NCBI GenBank assembly: GCA_024529925.1
Contig: JAFEUB010000503.1
Span: 1-64,000, forward strand
DNA from: Ophthalmolycus amberensis
Taxonomy: Eukaryota > Chordata > Actinopteri > Perciformes > Zoarcidae
Direction of reading: 5' to 3'
DNA length: 64,000 nt
The notes beneath the pieces are model-generated. The model was not told where the DNA came from. It did not search any database and saw only the letters and a list, made by a program, of their open reading frames with translations. Below, in pieces: positions 22,290-34,950 of the stretch. Position 1 is the stretch's first letter; every line of letters begins with the position of its first letter. The position numbers were made by a program, and so were the translations under genes.

Positions 22290-25200
22290 AAATAATGACA
22301 TTGAGCAGCAGCACGAAGGCGGAAGAGCACGAAAACGATGTCGAGTCGACCCGAAAATAATGACATTGAGCAGCAGCCAAAGGCGGAAGAGCACGAAAAC
22401 CATGTCGAGTCGACCCGAAATAATGACATTGAGCAGCAGCCAAAGGCGGAAGAGCACGAAAACCATGTCGAGTCGATCCGAAATAATGACATTGAGCAGC
22501 AGCCAAAGGCGGAAGAGCACGAAAACCATGTCGAGTCGACCAAAAAATAATGACATTGAGCACCAGCCAAAGGCGGGAGAGCACGAAAACCATGTCGAGT
22601 TATCAAAAAAATAATGACATTGAGCAGCAGCCAAAGGCGGAAGACCACGAAAACGATGTCGAGTCGACCCGAAATAATGACATAGAGCAGCAGCACGAAG
22701 GTGGAAGAGCACGAAAACGATGTTGAGTCGACCCGAAATAATGACATTGAGCAGCAGCCAAAGGCGGAAGAGCACGAAAACGATGTTGAGTCGACCCAAA
22801 ATAATGACATTGAGCAGCAGCCAAAGGCGGAGGAGCACGAAAACCATGTCGAGTCGACAAAAAAAGAATGACATTGATCAGCAGCCAAAGGCGGAAGCGC
22901 ACGAAAACGATGTCGAGTCGACCCGAAATAATGACATTGAGCAGCAGCACGAAGGCGGAAGAGCACGAAAACGATGTCGAGTCGACCCGAAATAATGACA
23001 TTGAGCAGCAGCCAAAGGCGGACCCGAGTCGACCCGAAATAATGACATTGAGCAGCAGCACGAAGGCGGAAGAGCACGAAAACGATGTCGAGTCGACCCG
23101 AAATAATGACATTGAGCAGCAGCCAAAGGCGGACCCGAGTCGACCCGAAGTAATGACATTGAGCAGCAGCCAAAGGCGGAAGAGCACGAAAACGATGTCT
23201 AGTCGACCCAAAATAATGACATTGAGCAGCAGCCAAAGGCGGAAGAGCACGAAAACGATGTCGAGTCGACCCGAAATAATGACATTGAGCAGCAGCCAAA
23301 GGCGGAAGAGCACGAAAACCATGTCGAGTCGACCCGAAATAATGACATTGAGCAGCAGCCAAAGGCGGAAGAGCACGAAAACCATGTCGAGTCGACCCGA
23401 AATAATGACATTGAGCAGCAGCCAAAGGCGGAAGAGCACGAAAACGATGTTGAGTCGACCCAAAATAATGACATTGAGCAGCAGCCAAAGGCGGAAGAGC
23501 ACGAAAACCATGTCGAGTCGACAAAAAAAGAATGACATTGATCAGCAGCCAAAGGCGGAAGCGCACGAAAACGATGTCGAGTCGACCCGAAATAATGACA
23601 TTGAGCAGCAGCACGAAGGCGGAAGAGCACGAAAACGATGTCGAGTCGACCCGAAATAATGACATTGAGCAGCAGCCAAAGGCGGACCCGAGTCGACCCG
23701 AAATAATGACATTGAGCAGCAGCACGAAGGCGGAAGAGCACGAAAACGATGTCGAGTCGACCCGAAATAATGACATTGAGCAGCAGCCAAAGGCGGACCC
23801 GAGTCGACCCGAAATAATGACATTGAGCAGCAGCCAAAGGCGGAAGAGCACGAAAACGATGTCGAGTCGACCCAAAATAATGACATTGAGCAGCAGCCAA
23901 AGGCGGAAGAGCATGAAAACGATGTCGAGTCGACCCGAAATAATGACATTGAGCAGCAGCACGAAGGCTGAAGAGCACGAAAACGATGTCGAGTCGACCC
24001 GAAATAATGACATTGAGCAGCAGCCAAAGGCGGACCCGAGTCGACCCGAAATAATGACATTGAGCAGCAGCACGAAGGCGGAAGAGAACGAAAACGATGT
24101 CGAGTCGACCCGAAATAATGACATTGAGCAGCAGCCAAAAGGCGGAAGAGCACGATAACCATGTTGAGTCGACAAAAAAGAATGACATTGATCAGCAGCC
24201 AAAGGCGGAAGCGCACGAAAACGATGTCGAGTCGACAAAAAAATAATGACATTGAGCAGCAGCCAAAGGCGGAAGAGCACGAAAACCATGTCGAGTCGAC
24301 CCGAAATAATGACATTGAGCAGCAGCCAAAGGCGGAAGAGCACGAAAACCATGTCGAGTCGACCCGAAATAATGACATTGAGCAGCAGCCAAAGGCGGAA
24401 GAGCACGAAAACCATGTCGAGTCGATCCGAAATAATGACATTGAGCAGCAGCAAAGGTGGAAGAGCACGAAAACCATGTCGAGTCGACCCAAAATAATGA
24501 CATTGAGCAGCAGCCAAAGGTGGAAGAGCACGAGAGCGAGGTCGAGTCGACCCAAAATAATGACACTGAACTGCAACCGAAGGTGGAAGGGCACGAGAGC
24601 GAGGTTGAGTCGACCCAAAATAATGACATTGAGCAGCAGCCAAAGGCGGAAGAGCATGAAAACGATGTCGAGTCGACCCGAAATAATGACATTGAGCAGC
24701 AGCCAAAGGCGGAAGAGCACGAAAACCATGTCGAGTCGACCCAAAATAATGACATTGAGCAGCAGCCAAAGGCGGAAGAGCACGAAAACCATGTCGAGTC
24801 GACCCGAAATAATGACATTGAGCAGCAGCACGAAGGCGGAAGAGCACGAAAACCATGTCGAGTCGACCCGAAATAATGACATTGAGCAGCAGCCAAAGGC
24901 GGAAGAGCACGATAACGATGTCGAGTCGACCCGAAATAATGACATTGAGCAGCAGCCAAAGGCGGAAGAGCACGAAAACGATGTCGAGTCGACCCGAAAT
25001 AATGACATTGAGCAGCAGCCAAAGGCGGAAGAGCACGAAAACCATGTCGAGTCGACCCAAAATAATGACATTGAGCAGCAGCCAAAGGCGGAAGAGCACG
25101 AAAATCATGTCGAGTCGACCCGAAATAATGACATTGAGCAGCAGCACGAAGGCGGAAGAGCACGAAAACGATGTCGACCCGAAATAATGACATTGAGCAG

Positions 25201-26970
25201 CAGCCAAAGGCGGAAGAGCACGAAAACGATGTTGAGTCGACCCAAAATAATGACATTGAGCAGCAGCCAAAGGTGGAAGAGCACGAAAACGATGTAGAGT
25301 CGACCCAAAATAATGACATTGAGCAGCAGCCAAAGGCGGAAGGGCACGAGAGCGAGGTCGAGTCGACCCAAAATAATGACACTGAACTACTGCAGCCGAA
25401 GGTGGAAGGGCACGAGAGCGAGGTCGAGTCGACCCAAAATAATGACATTGAACTGCAGCCAAAGGTGGAAGAGCACGAGAACGATGTCGAGTCAACCCAA
25501 ACTTATGACACTGAACTGCAGCCGAAGGTGGAAGGGCACGAGAGCGAGGTCGAGTCGACCCAAAATAATGACACTGAGCAGCAGCCAAAGGCGGAAGAAA
25601 ACGAAAACGATGTCGAGTCGACCCAAAATAATGACATTGAGCAGCAGCCAAAGGCGGAAGAGCACGAAAACGATGTCGAGTCGACCCAAAATAATGACAT
25701 TGAGGAGCAGCCAAAGGTGGAAGAGCACGAAAACCATGTCGAGTCGACCCAAAATAATGACATTGAGCAGCAGCCAAAGGCGGAAGGGCACGAGAGCGAG
25801 GTCGAGTCGACCCAAAATAATGACACTGAACTACTGCAGCCGAAGGTGGAAGGGCACGAGAGCGAGGTCGAGTCGACCCAAAATAATGACATTGAACTGC
25901 AGCCAAAGGTGGAAGAGCACGAGAACGATGTCGAGTCAACCCAAACTTATGACACTGAACTGCAGCCGAAGGTGGAAGGGCACGAGAGCGAGGTCGAGTC
26001 GACCCAAAATAATGACATTGAGCAGCAGCCAAAGGCGGAAGAGCACGAAAACCATGTCGAGTCGACCCGAAATAATGACATTGAGCAGCAGCACGAAGGT
26101 GGAAGAGCACGAAAACCATGTAGAGTCGACCCGAAATAATGACATTGAGCAGCAGCCAAAGGCGGACCCGAGTCGACCCGAAATAATGACATTGAGCAGC
26201 AGCACGAAGGCGGAAGAGCACGAAAACGATGTCGAGTCGACCCGAAATAATGACATTGAGCAGCAGCCAAAGGCGGACCCGTCGACGGAAGAGCACGAAA
26301 ACCATGTAGAGTCGACAAAAAAAGAATGACATTGATCAGCAGCCAAAGGCGGAAGCGCACGAAAACGATGTCGAGTCGACAAAAAAATAATGACATTGAG
26401 CAGCAGCCAAAGGCGGAAGAGCACGAAAACGATGTTGAGTCGACCCGAAATAATGACATTGAGCAGCAGCCAAAGGCGGACCCGAGTCGACCCGAAATAA
26501 TGACATTGAGCAGCAGCACGAAGGCGGAAGAGCTCGAAAACGATGTCGAGTCGACCCGAAATAATGACATTGAGCAGCAGCCAAAGGCGGACCCGTCGAC
26601 CCGAAATAATGACATTGAGCAGCAGCCAAAGGCGGAAAGAGCACGAAAACGATGTCGAGTCGACCCAAAATAATGACATTGAGCAGCAGCCAAAGGCGGA
26701 AGAGCACGAAAACCATGTCGAGTCGACCCGAAATAATGACATTGAGCAGCAGCCAAAGGTGGAAGAGCACGAAAACGATGTAGAGTCGACCCAAAATAAT
26801 GACATTGAGCAGCAGCCAAAGGCGGAAGAGCACGAAAACCATGTCGAGTCGACAAAAAAAGAATGACATTGATCAGCAGCCAAAGGCGGAAGCCGACGAA
26901 AACGATGTCGAGTCGACCCGAAATAATGACATTGAGCAGCAGCCAAAGGCGGAAGAGCACGAAAACCATG
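22290..26970 (+). repeat. 4.7-kb block, copy 1 of 3
   Basis: Matches about 30,266-34,950 (offset 7,976, becoming 7,977) and about 41,246-45,930. Differences from copy 2 found by reading: an extra A near 22,356; G for A near 22,576 (GGCGGGAGAG); and six rather than seven A at 24,174-24,179, which is where the offset changes. Confidence 0.8.
25171..26091 (+). other. Longest pure frame-1 coding-like tract (copy 1 of 4)
   Basis: From a chance ATG created by a 5-bp deletion (GATGTCGACCC), frame 1 stays open for about 305 codons until the ACGAAGG insertion near 26,091 shifts it to a stop at 26,139. Common QQPKAEEHENDV units, EL units, 66-bp ELLQ units and two TY units occur together, and all lengths are multiples of three. 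The predicted peptide is acidic, rich in E, Q, N and P, has no Cys or Trp, and looks disordered. I see no signal peptide, domain, promoter or splice context. Codon-level constraint is not obvious, so I treat it as coding-like repeat DNA, not a gene. Confidence 0.4.
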
Positions 26971-27418
26971 TCGAGTCGACCAAAAAATAATGACATTGAG
27001 CACCAGCCAAAGGCGGAAGAGCACGAAAACCATGTCGAGTTATCAAAAAAATAATGACATTGAGCAGCAGCCAAAGGCGGAAGACCACGAAAACGATGTC
27101 GAGTCGACCCGAAATAATGACATAGAGCAGCAGCACGAAGGTGGAAGAGCACGAAAACGATGTTGAGTCGACCCGAAATAATGACATTGAGCAGCAGCCA
27201 AAGGCGGAAGAGCACGAAAACGATGTTGAGTCGACCCAAAATAATGACATTGAGCAGCAGCCAAAGGCGGACCCGAGTCGACCCGAAATAATGACATTGA
27301 GCAGCAGCACGAAGGCGGAAGAGCACGAAAACGATGTCGAGTCGACCCGAAATAATGACATTGAGCAGCAGCCAAAGGCGGAAGAGCACGAAAACCATGT
27401 CGAGTCGACAAAAAAAGA

Positions 27419-27719
27419 ATGACATTGATCAGCAGCCAAAGGCGGAAGCGCACGAAAACGATGTCGAGTCGACCCGAAATAATGACATTGAGCAGCAGCA
27501 CGAAGGCGGAAGAGCACGAAAACGATGTCGAGTCGACCCGAAATAATGACATTGAGCAGCATCCAAAGGCGGACCCGAGTCGACCCGAAATAATGACATT
27601 GAGCAGCAGCCAAAGGCGGAAGAGCACGAAAACAATGTCGAGTCGACCCAAAATAATGACATTGAGCAGCAGCCAAAGGCGGAAGAGCACGAAAACCATG
27701 TCGAGTCGACAAAAAAAGA
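27419..27719 (+). repeat. 301-bp cassette, copy 7
   Basis: Lies just beyond the end of the first 4.7-kb block of zone 3. Sister at 27,720. Confidence 0.85.
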
Positions 27720-28512
27720 ATGACATTGATCAGCAGCCAAAGGCGGAAGCGCACGAAAACGATGTCGAGTCGACCCGAAATAATGACATTGAGCAGCAGC
27801 ACGAAGGCGGAAGAGCACGAAAACGATGTCGAGTCGACCCGAAATAATGACATTGAGCAGCAGCCAAAGGCGGACCCGAGTCGACCCGAAATAATGACAT
27901 TGAGCAGCAGCACGAAGGCGGAAGAGCACGAAAACGATGTCGAGTCGACCCGAAATAATGACATTGAGCAGCAGCCAAAGGCGGAAGAGCACGAAAACCA
28001 TGTCGAGTCGACCCGAAATAATGACATTGAGCAGCAGCCAAAGGCGGAAGAGCACGAAAACCATGTCGAGTCGATCCGAAATAATGACATTGAGCAGCAG
28101 CCAAAGGCGGAAGAGCACGAAAACCATGTCGAGTCGACCAAAAAATAATGACATTGAGCAGCAGCCAAAGGCGGAAGACCACGAAAACGATGTCGAGTCG
28201 ACCCGAAATAATGACATAGAGCAGCAGCACGAAGGTGGAAGAGCACGAAAACGATGTTGAGTCGACCCGAAATAATGACATTGAGCAGCAGCCAAAGGCG
28301 GAAGAGCACGAAAACGATGTTGAGTCGACCCAAAATAATGACATTGAGCAGCAGCCAAAGGCGGACCCGAGTCGACCCGAAATAATGACATTGAGCAGCA
28401 GCACGAAGGCGGAAGAGCACGAAAACGATGTCGAGTCGACCCGAAATAATGACATTGAGCAGCAGCCAAAGGCGGAAGAGCACGAAAACCATGTCGAGTC
28501 GACAAAAAAAGA

Positions 28513-28813
28513 ATGACATTGATCAGCAGCCAAAGGCGGAAGCGCACGAAAACGATGTCGAGTCGACCCGAAATAATGACATTGAGCAGCAGCACGAAGG
28601 CGGAAGAGCACGAAAACGATGTCGAGTCGACCCGAAATAATGACATTGAGCAGCATCCAAAGGCGGACCCGAGTCGACCCGAAATAATGACATTGAGCAG
28701 CAGCCAAAGGCGGAAGAGCACGAAAACAATGTCGAGTCGACCCAAAATAATGACATTGAGCAGCAGCCAAAGGCGGAAGAGCACGAAAACCATGTCGAGT
28801 CGACAAAAAAAGA
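28513..28813 (+). repeat. 301-bp cassette, copy 8
   Basis: Its CAGCATCC at about 28,655 marks the left edge of the 7.4-kb duplication: the matching place 10,980 bp downstream has CAGCAGCC. Confidence 0.85.
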
Positions 28814-30265
28814 ATGACATTGATCAGCAGCCAAAGGCGGAAGCGCACGAAAACGATGTCGAGTCGACCCGAAATAATGACATTGAGCAGCAGCACGAAG
28901 GCGGAAGAGCACGAAAACGATGTCGAGTCGACCCGAAATAATGACATTGAGCAGCAGCCAAAGGCGGACCCGAGTCGACCCGAAATAATGACATTGAGCA
29001 GCAGCACGAAGGCGGAAGAGCACGAAAACGATGTCGAGTCGACCCGAAATAATGACATTGAGCAGCAGCCAAAGGCGGAAGAGCACGAAAACCATGTCGA
29101 GTCGACCCGAAATAATGACATTGAGCAGCAGCCAAAGGCGGAAGAGCACGAAAACCATGTCGAGTCGATCCGAAATAATGACATTGAGCAGCAGCCAAAG
29201 GCGGAAGAGCACGAAAACCATGTCGAGTCGACCAAAAAATAATGACATTGAGCACCAGCCAAAGGCGGAAGAGCACGAAAACCATGTCGAGTTATCAAAA
29301 AAATAATGACATTGAGCAGCAGCCAAAGGCGGAAGACCACGAAAACGATGTCGAGTCGACCCGAAATAATGACATAGAGCAGCAGCACGAAGGTGGAAGA
29401 GCACGAAAACGATGTTGAGTCGACCCGAAATAATGACATTGAGCAGCAGCCAAAGGCGGAAGAGCACGAAAACGATGTTGAGTCGACCCAAAATAATGAC
29501 ATTGAGCAGCAGCCAAAGGCGGAGGAGCACGAAAACCATGTCGAGTCGACAAAAAAAGAATGACATTGATCAGCAGCCAAAGGCGGAAGCGCACGAAAAC
29601 GATGTCGAGTCGACCCGAAATAATGACATTGAGCAGCAGCACGAAGGCGGAAGAGCACGAAAACGATGTCGAGTCGACCCGAAATAATGACATTGAGCAG
29701 CAGCCAAAGGCGGACCCGAGTCGACCCGAAATAATGACATTGAGCAGCAGCACGAAGGCGGAAGAGCACGAAAACGATGTCGAGTCGACCCGAAATAATG
29801 ACATTGAGCAGCAGCCAAAGGCGGACCCGAGTCGACCCGAAGTAATGACATTGAGCAGCAGCCAAAGGCGGAAGAGCACGAAAACGATGTCTAGTCGACC
29901 CAAAATAATGACATTGAGCAGCAGCCAAAGGCGGAAGAGCACGAAAACGATGTCGAGTCGACCCGAAATAATGACATTGAGCAGCAGCCAAAGGCGGAAG
30001 AGCACGAAAACAATGTCGAGTCGACCCAAAATAATGACATTGAGCAGCAGCCAAAGGCGGAAGAGCACGAAAACCATGTCGAGTCGACAAAAAAAGAATG
30101 ACATTGATCAGCAGCCAAAGGCGGAAGCGCACGAAAACGATGTCGAGTCGACCCGAAATAATGACATTGAGCAGCAGCACGAAGGCGGAAGAGCACGAAA
30201 ACGATGTCGAGTCGACCCGAAATAATGACATTGAGCAGCAGCCAAAGGCGGACCCGAGTCGACCC

Positions 30266-33200
30266 GAAATAATGACATTGAGCAGCAGCACGAAGGCGGA
30301 AGAGCACGAAAACGATGTCGAGTCGACCCGAAATAATGACATTGAGCAGCAGCCAAAGGCGGAAGAGCACGAAAACCATGTCGAGTCGACCCGAAATAAT
30401 GACATTGAGCAGCAGCCAAAGGCGGAAGAGCACGAAAACCATGTCGAGTCGATCCGAAATAATGACATTGAGCAGCAGCCAAAGGCGGAAGAGCACGAAA
30501 ACCATGTCGAGTCGACCAAAAAATAATGACATTGAGCACCAGCCAAAGGCGGAAGAGCACGAAAACCATGTCGAGTTATCAAAAAAATAATGACATTGAG
30601 CAGCAGCCAAAGGCGGAAGACCACGAAAACGATGTCGAGTCGACCCGAAATAATGACATAGAGCAGCAGCACGAAGGTGGAAGAGCACGAAAACGATGTT
30701 GAGTCGACCCGAAATAATGACATTGAGCAGCAGCCAAAGGCGGAAGAGCACGAAAACGATGTTGAGTCGACCCAAAATAATGACATTGAGCAGCAGCCAA
30801 AGGCGGAGGAGCACGAAAACCATGTCGAGTCGACAAAAAAAGAATGACATTGATCAGCAGCCAAAGGCGGAAGCGCACGAAAACGATGTCGAGTCGACCC
30901 GAAATAATGACATTGAGCAGCAGCACGAAGGCGGAAGAGCACGAAAACGATGTCGAGTCGACCCGAAATAATGACATTGAGCAGCAGCCAAAGGCGGACC
31001 CGAGTCGACCCGAAATAATGACATTGAGCAGCAGCACGAAGGCGGAAGAGCACGAAAACGATGTCGAGTCGACCCGAAATAATGACATTGAGCAGCAGCC
31101 AAAGGCGGACCCGAGTCGACCCGAAGTAATGACATTGAGCAGCAGCCAAAGGCGGAAGAGCACGAAAACGATGTCTAGTCGACCCAAAATAATGACATTG
31201 AGCAGCAGCCAAAGGCGGAAGAGCACGAAAACGATGTCGAGTCGACCCGAAATAATGACATTGAGCAGCAGCCAAAGGCGGAAGAGCACGAAAACCATGT
31301 CGAGTCGACCCGAAATAATGACATTGAGCAGCAGCCAAAGGCGGAAGAGCACGAAAACCATGTCGAGTCGACCCGAAATAATGACATTGAGCAGCAGCCA
31401 AAGGCGGAAGAGCACGAAAACGATGTTGAGTCGACCCAAAATAATGACATTGAGCAGCAGCCAAAGGCGGAAGAGCACGAAAACCATGTCGAGTCGACAA
31501 AAAAAGAATGACATTGATCAGCAGCCAAAGGCGGAAGCGCACGAAAACGATGTCGAGTCGACCCGAAATAATGACATTGAGCAGCAGCACGAAGGCGGAA
31601 GAGCACGAAAACGATGTCGAGTCGACCCGAAATAATGACATTGAGCAGCAGCCAAAGGCGGACCCGAGTCGACCCGAAATAATGACATTGAGCAGCAGCA
31701 CGAAGGCGGAAGAGCACGAAAACGATGTCGAGTCGACCCGAAATAATGACATTGAGCAGCAGCCAAAGGCGGACCCGAGTCGACCCGAAATAATGACATT
31801 GAGCAGCAGCCAAAGGCGGAAGAGCACGAAAACGATGTCGAGTCGACCCAAAATAATGACATTGAGCAGCAGCCAAAGGCGGAAGAGCATGAAAACGATG
31901 TCGAGTCGACCCGAAATAATGACATTGAGCAGCAGCACGAAGGCTGAAGAGCACGAAAACGATGTCGAGTCGACCCGAAATAATGACATTGAGCAGCAGC
32001 CAAAGGCGGACCCGAGTCGACCCGAAATAATGACATTGAGCAGCAGCACGAAGGCGGAAGAGAACGAAAACGATGTCGAGTCGACCCGAAATAATGACAT
32101 TGAGCAGCAGCCAAAAGGCGGAAGAGCACGATAACCATGTTGAGTCGACAAAAAAAGAATGACATTGATCAGCAGCCAAAGGCGGAAGCGCACGAAAACG
32201 ATGTCGAGTCGACAAAAAAATAATGACATTGAGCAGCAGCCAAAGGCGGAAGAGCACGAAAACCATGTCGAGTCGACCCGAAATAATGACATTGAGCAGC
32301 AGCCAAAGGCGGAAGAGCACGAAAACCATGTCGAGTCGACCCGAAATAATGACATTGAGCAGCAGCCAAAGGCGGAAGAGCACGAAAACCATGTCGAGTC
32401 GATCCGAAATAATGACATTGAGCAGCAGCAAAGGTGGAAGAGCACGAAAACCATGTCGAGTCGACCCAAAATAATGACATTGAGCAGCAGCCAAAGGTGG
32501 AAGAGCACGAGAGCGAGGTCGAGTCGACCCAAAATAATGACACTGAACTGCAACCGAAGGTGGAAGGGCACGAGAGCGAGGTTGAGTCGACCCAAAATAA
32601 TGACATTGAGCAGCAGCCAAAGGCGGAAGAGCATGAAAACGATGTCGAGTCGACCCGAAATAATGACATTGAGCAGCAGCCAAAGGCGGAAGAGCACGAA
32701 AACCATGTCGAGTCGACCCAAAATAATGACATTGAGCAGCAGCCAAAGGCGGAAGAGCACGAAAACCATGTCGAGTCGACCCGAAATAATGACATTGAGC
32801 AGCAGCACGAAGGCGGAAGAGCACGAAAACCATGTCGAGTCGACCCGAAATAATGACATTGAGCAGCAGCCAAAGGCGGAAGAGCACGATAACGATGTCG
32901 AGTCGACCCGAAATAATGACATTGAGCAGCAGCCAAAGGCGGAAGAGCACGAAAACGATGTCGAGTCGACCCGAAATAATGACATTGAGCAGCAGCCAAA
33001 GGCGGAAGAGCACGAAAACCATGTCGAGTCGACCCAAAATAATGACATTGAGCAGCAGCCAAAGGCGGAAGAGCACGAAAATCATGTCGAGTCGACCCGA
33101 AATAATGACATTGAGCAGCAGCACGAAGGCGGAAGAGCACGAAAACGATGTCGACCCGAAATAATGACATTGAGCAGCAGCCAAAGGCGGAAGAGCACGA

Positions 33201-34950
33201 AAACGATGTTGAGTCGACCCAAAATAATGACATTGAGCAGCAGCCAAAGGTGGAAGAGCACGAAAACGATGTAGAGTCGACCCAAAATAATGACATTGAG
33301 CAGCAGCCAAAGGCGGAAGGGCACGAGAGCGAGGTCGAGTCGACCCAAAATAATGACACTGAACTACTGCAGCCGAAGGTGGAAGGGCACGAGAGCGAGG
33401 TCGAGTCGACCCAAAATAATGACATTGAACTGCAGCCAAAGGTGGAAGAGCACGAGAACGATGTCGAGTCAACCCAAACTTATGACACTGAACTGCAGCC
33501 GAAGGTGGAAGGGCACGAGAGCGAGGTCGAGTCGACCCAAAATAATGACACTGAGCAGCAGCCAAAGGCGGAAGAAAACGAAAACGATGTCGAGTCGACC
33601 CAAAATAATGACATTGAGCAGCAGCCAAAGGCGGAAGAGCACGAAAACGATGTCGAGTCGACCCAAAATAATGACATTGAGGAGCAGCCAAAGGTGGAAG
33701 AGCACGAAAACCATGTCGAGTCGACCCAAAATAATGACATTGAGCAGCAGCCAAAGGCGGAAGGGCACGAGAGCGAGGTCGAGTCGACCCAAAATAATGA
33801 CACTGAACTACTGCAGCCGAAGGTGGAAGGGCACGAGAGCGAGGTCGAGTCGACCCAAAATAATGACATTGAACTGCAGCCAAAGGTGGAAGAGCACGAG
33901 AACGATGTCGAGTCAACCCAAACTTATGACACTGAACTGCAGCCGAAGGTGGAAGGGCACGAGAGCGAGGTCGAGTCGACCCAAAATAATGACATTGAGC
34001 AGCAGCCAAAGGCGGAAGAGCACGAAAACCATGTCGAGTCGACCCGAAATAATGACATTGAGCAGCAGCACGAAGGTGGAAGAGCACGAAAACCATGTAG
34101 AGTCGACCCGAAATAATGACATTGAGCAGCAGCCAAAGGCGGACCCGAGTCGACCCGAAATAATGACATTGAGCAGCAGCACGAAGGCGGAAGAGCACGA
34201 AAACGATGTCGAGTCGACCCGAAATAATGACATTGAGCAGCAGCCAAAGGCGGACCCGTCGACGGAAGAGCACGAAAACCATGTAGAGTCGACAAAAAAA
34301 GAATGACATTGATCAGCAGCCAAAGGCGGAAGCGCACGAAAACGATGTCGAGTCGACAAAAAAATAATGACATTGAGCAGCAGCCAAAGGCGGAAGAGCA
34401 CGAAAACGATGTTGAGTCGACCCGAAATAATGACATTGAGCAGCAGCCAAAGGCGGACCCGAGTCGACCCGAAATAATGACATTGAGCAGCAGCACGAAG
34501 GCGGAAGAGCTCGAAAACGATGTCGAGTCGACCCGAAATAATGACATTGAGCAGCAGCCAAAGGCGGACCCGTCGACCCGAAATAATGACATTGAGCAGC
34601 AGCCAAAGGCGGAAAGAGCACGAAAACGATGTCGAGTCGACCCAAAATAATGACATTGAGCAGCAGCCAAAGGCGGAAGAGCACGAAAACCATGTCGAGT
34701 CGACCCGAAATAATGACATTGAGCAGCAGCCAAAGGTGGAAGAGCACGAAAACGATGTAGAGTCGACCCAAAATAATGACATTGAGCAGCAGCCAAAGGC
34801 GGAAGAGCACGAAAACCATGTCGAGTCGACAAAAAAAGAATGACATTGATCAGCAGCCAAAGGCGGAAGCCGACGAAAACGATGTCGAGTCGACCCGAAA
34901 TAATGACATTGAGCAGCAGCCAAAGGCGGAAGAGCACGAAAACCATGTCG
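30266..34950 (+). repeat. 4.7-kb block, copy 2 of 3
   Basis: Diverges from copy 1 at the right edge by loss of one 64-bp unit: copy 1 has an ACCAAAAAATAATG unit near 26,980 before GAGTTATC, and this copy goes directly to GAGTTATC. Confidence 0.8.

Larger units (their letters stand above)
13241..24120 (+). repeat. Array zone 2: rich in 301-bp cassettes, ACCCGA-ending units
   Basis: Units here mainly close with GTCGACCCGA (VESTR) and carry GAAAACGATG (ENDVE). EL-type units are absent. The dominant pattern is a five-unit, 301-bp cassette marked by TGATCA, usually followed by a sister cassette without the CAGCATCC variant. Other recurrent local markers are GAGCACCAGCC and GAGTTATCAAAAAAATAATG, a unit end in which CGAC of the A-rich junction has become TATC. 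These appear together from about 16,620 onward, separated by one unit. Nothing gene-like is seen. Confidence 0.8.

Noticed and set aside
25171..26091. Claiming the frame-1 tract as a CDS
   Set aside because: Start codon arises from a 5-bp slippage deletion, the end from a one-base insertion, and substitutions show no clear excess of synonymous changes; kept only as a coding-like tract.
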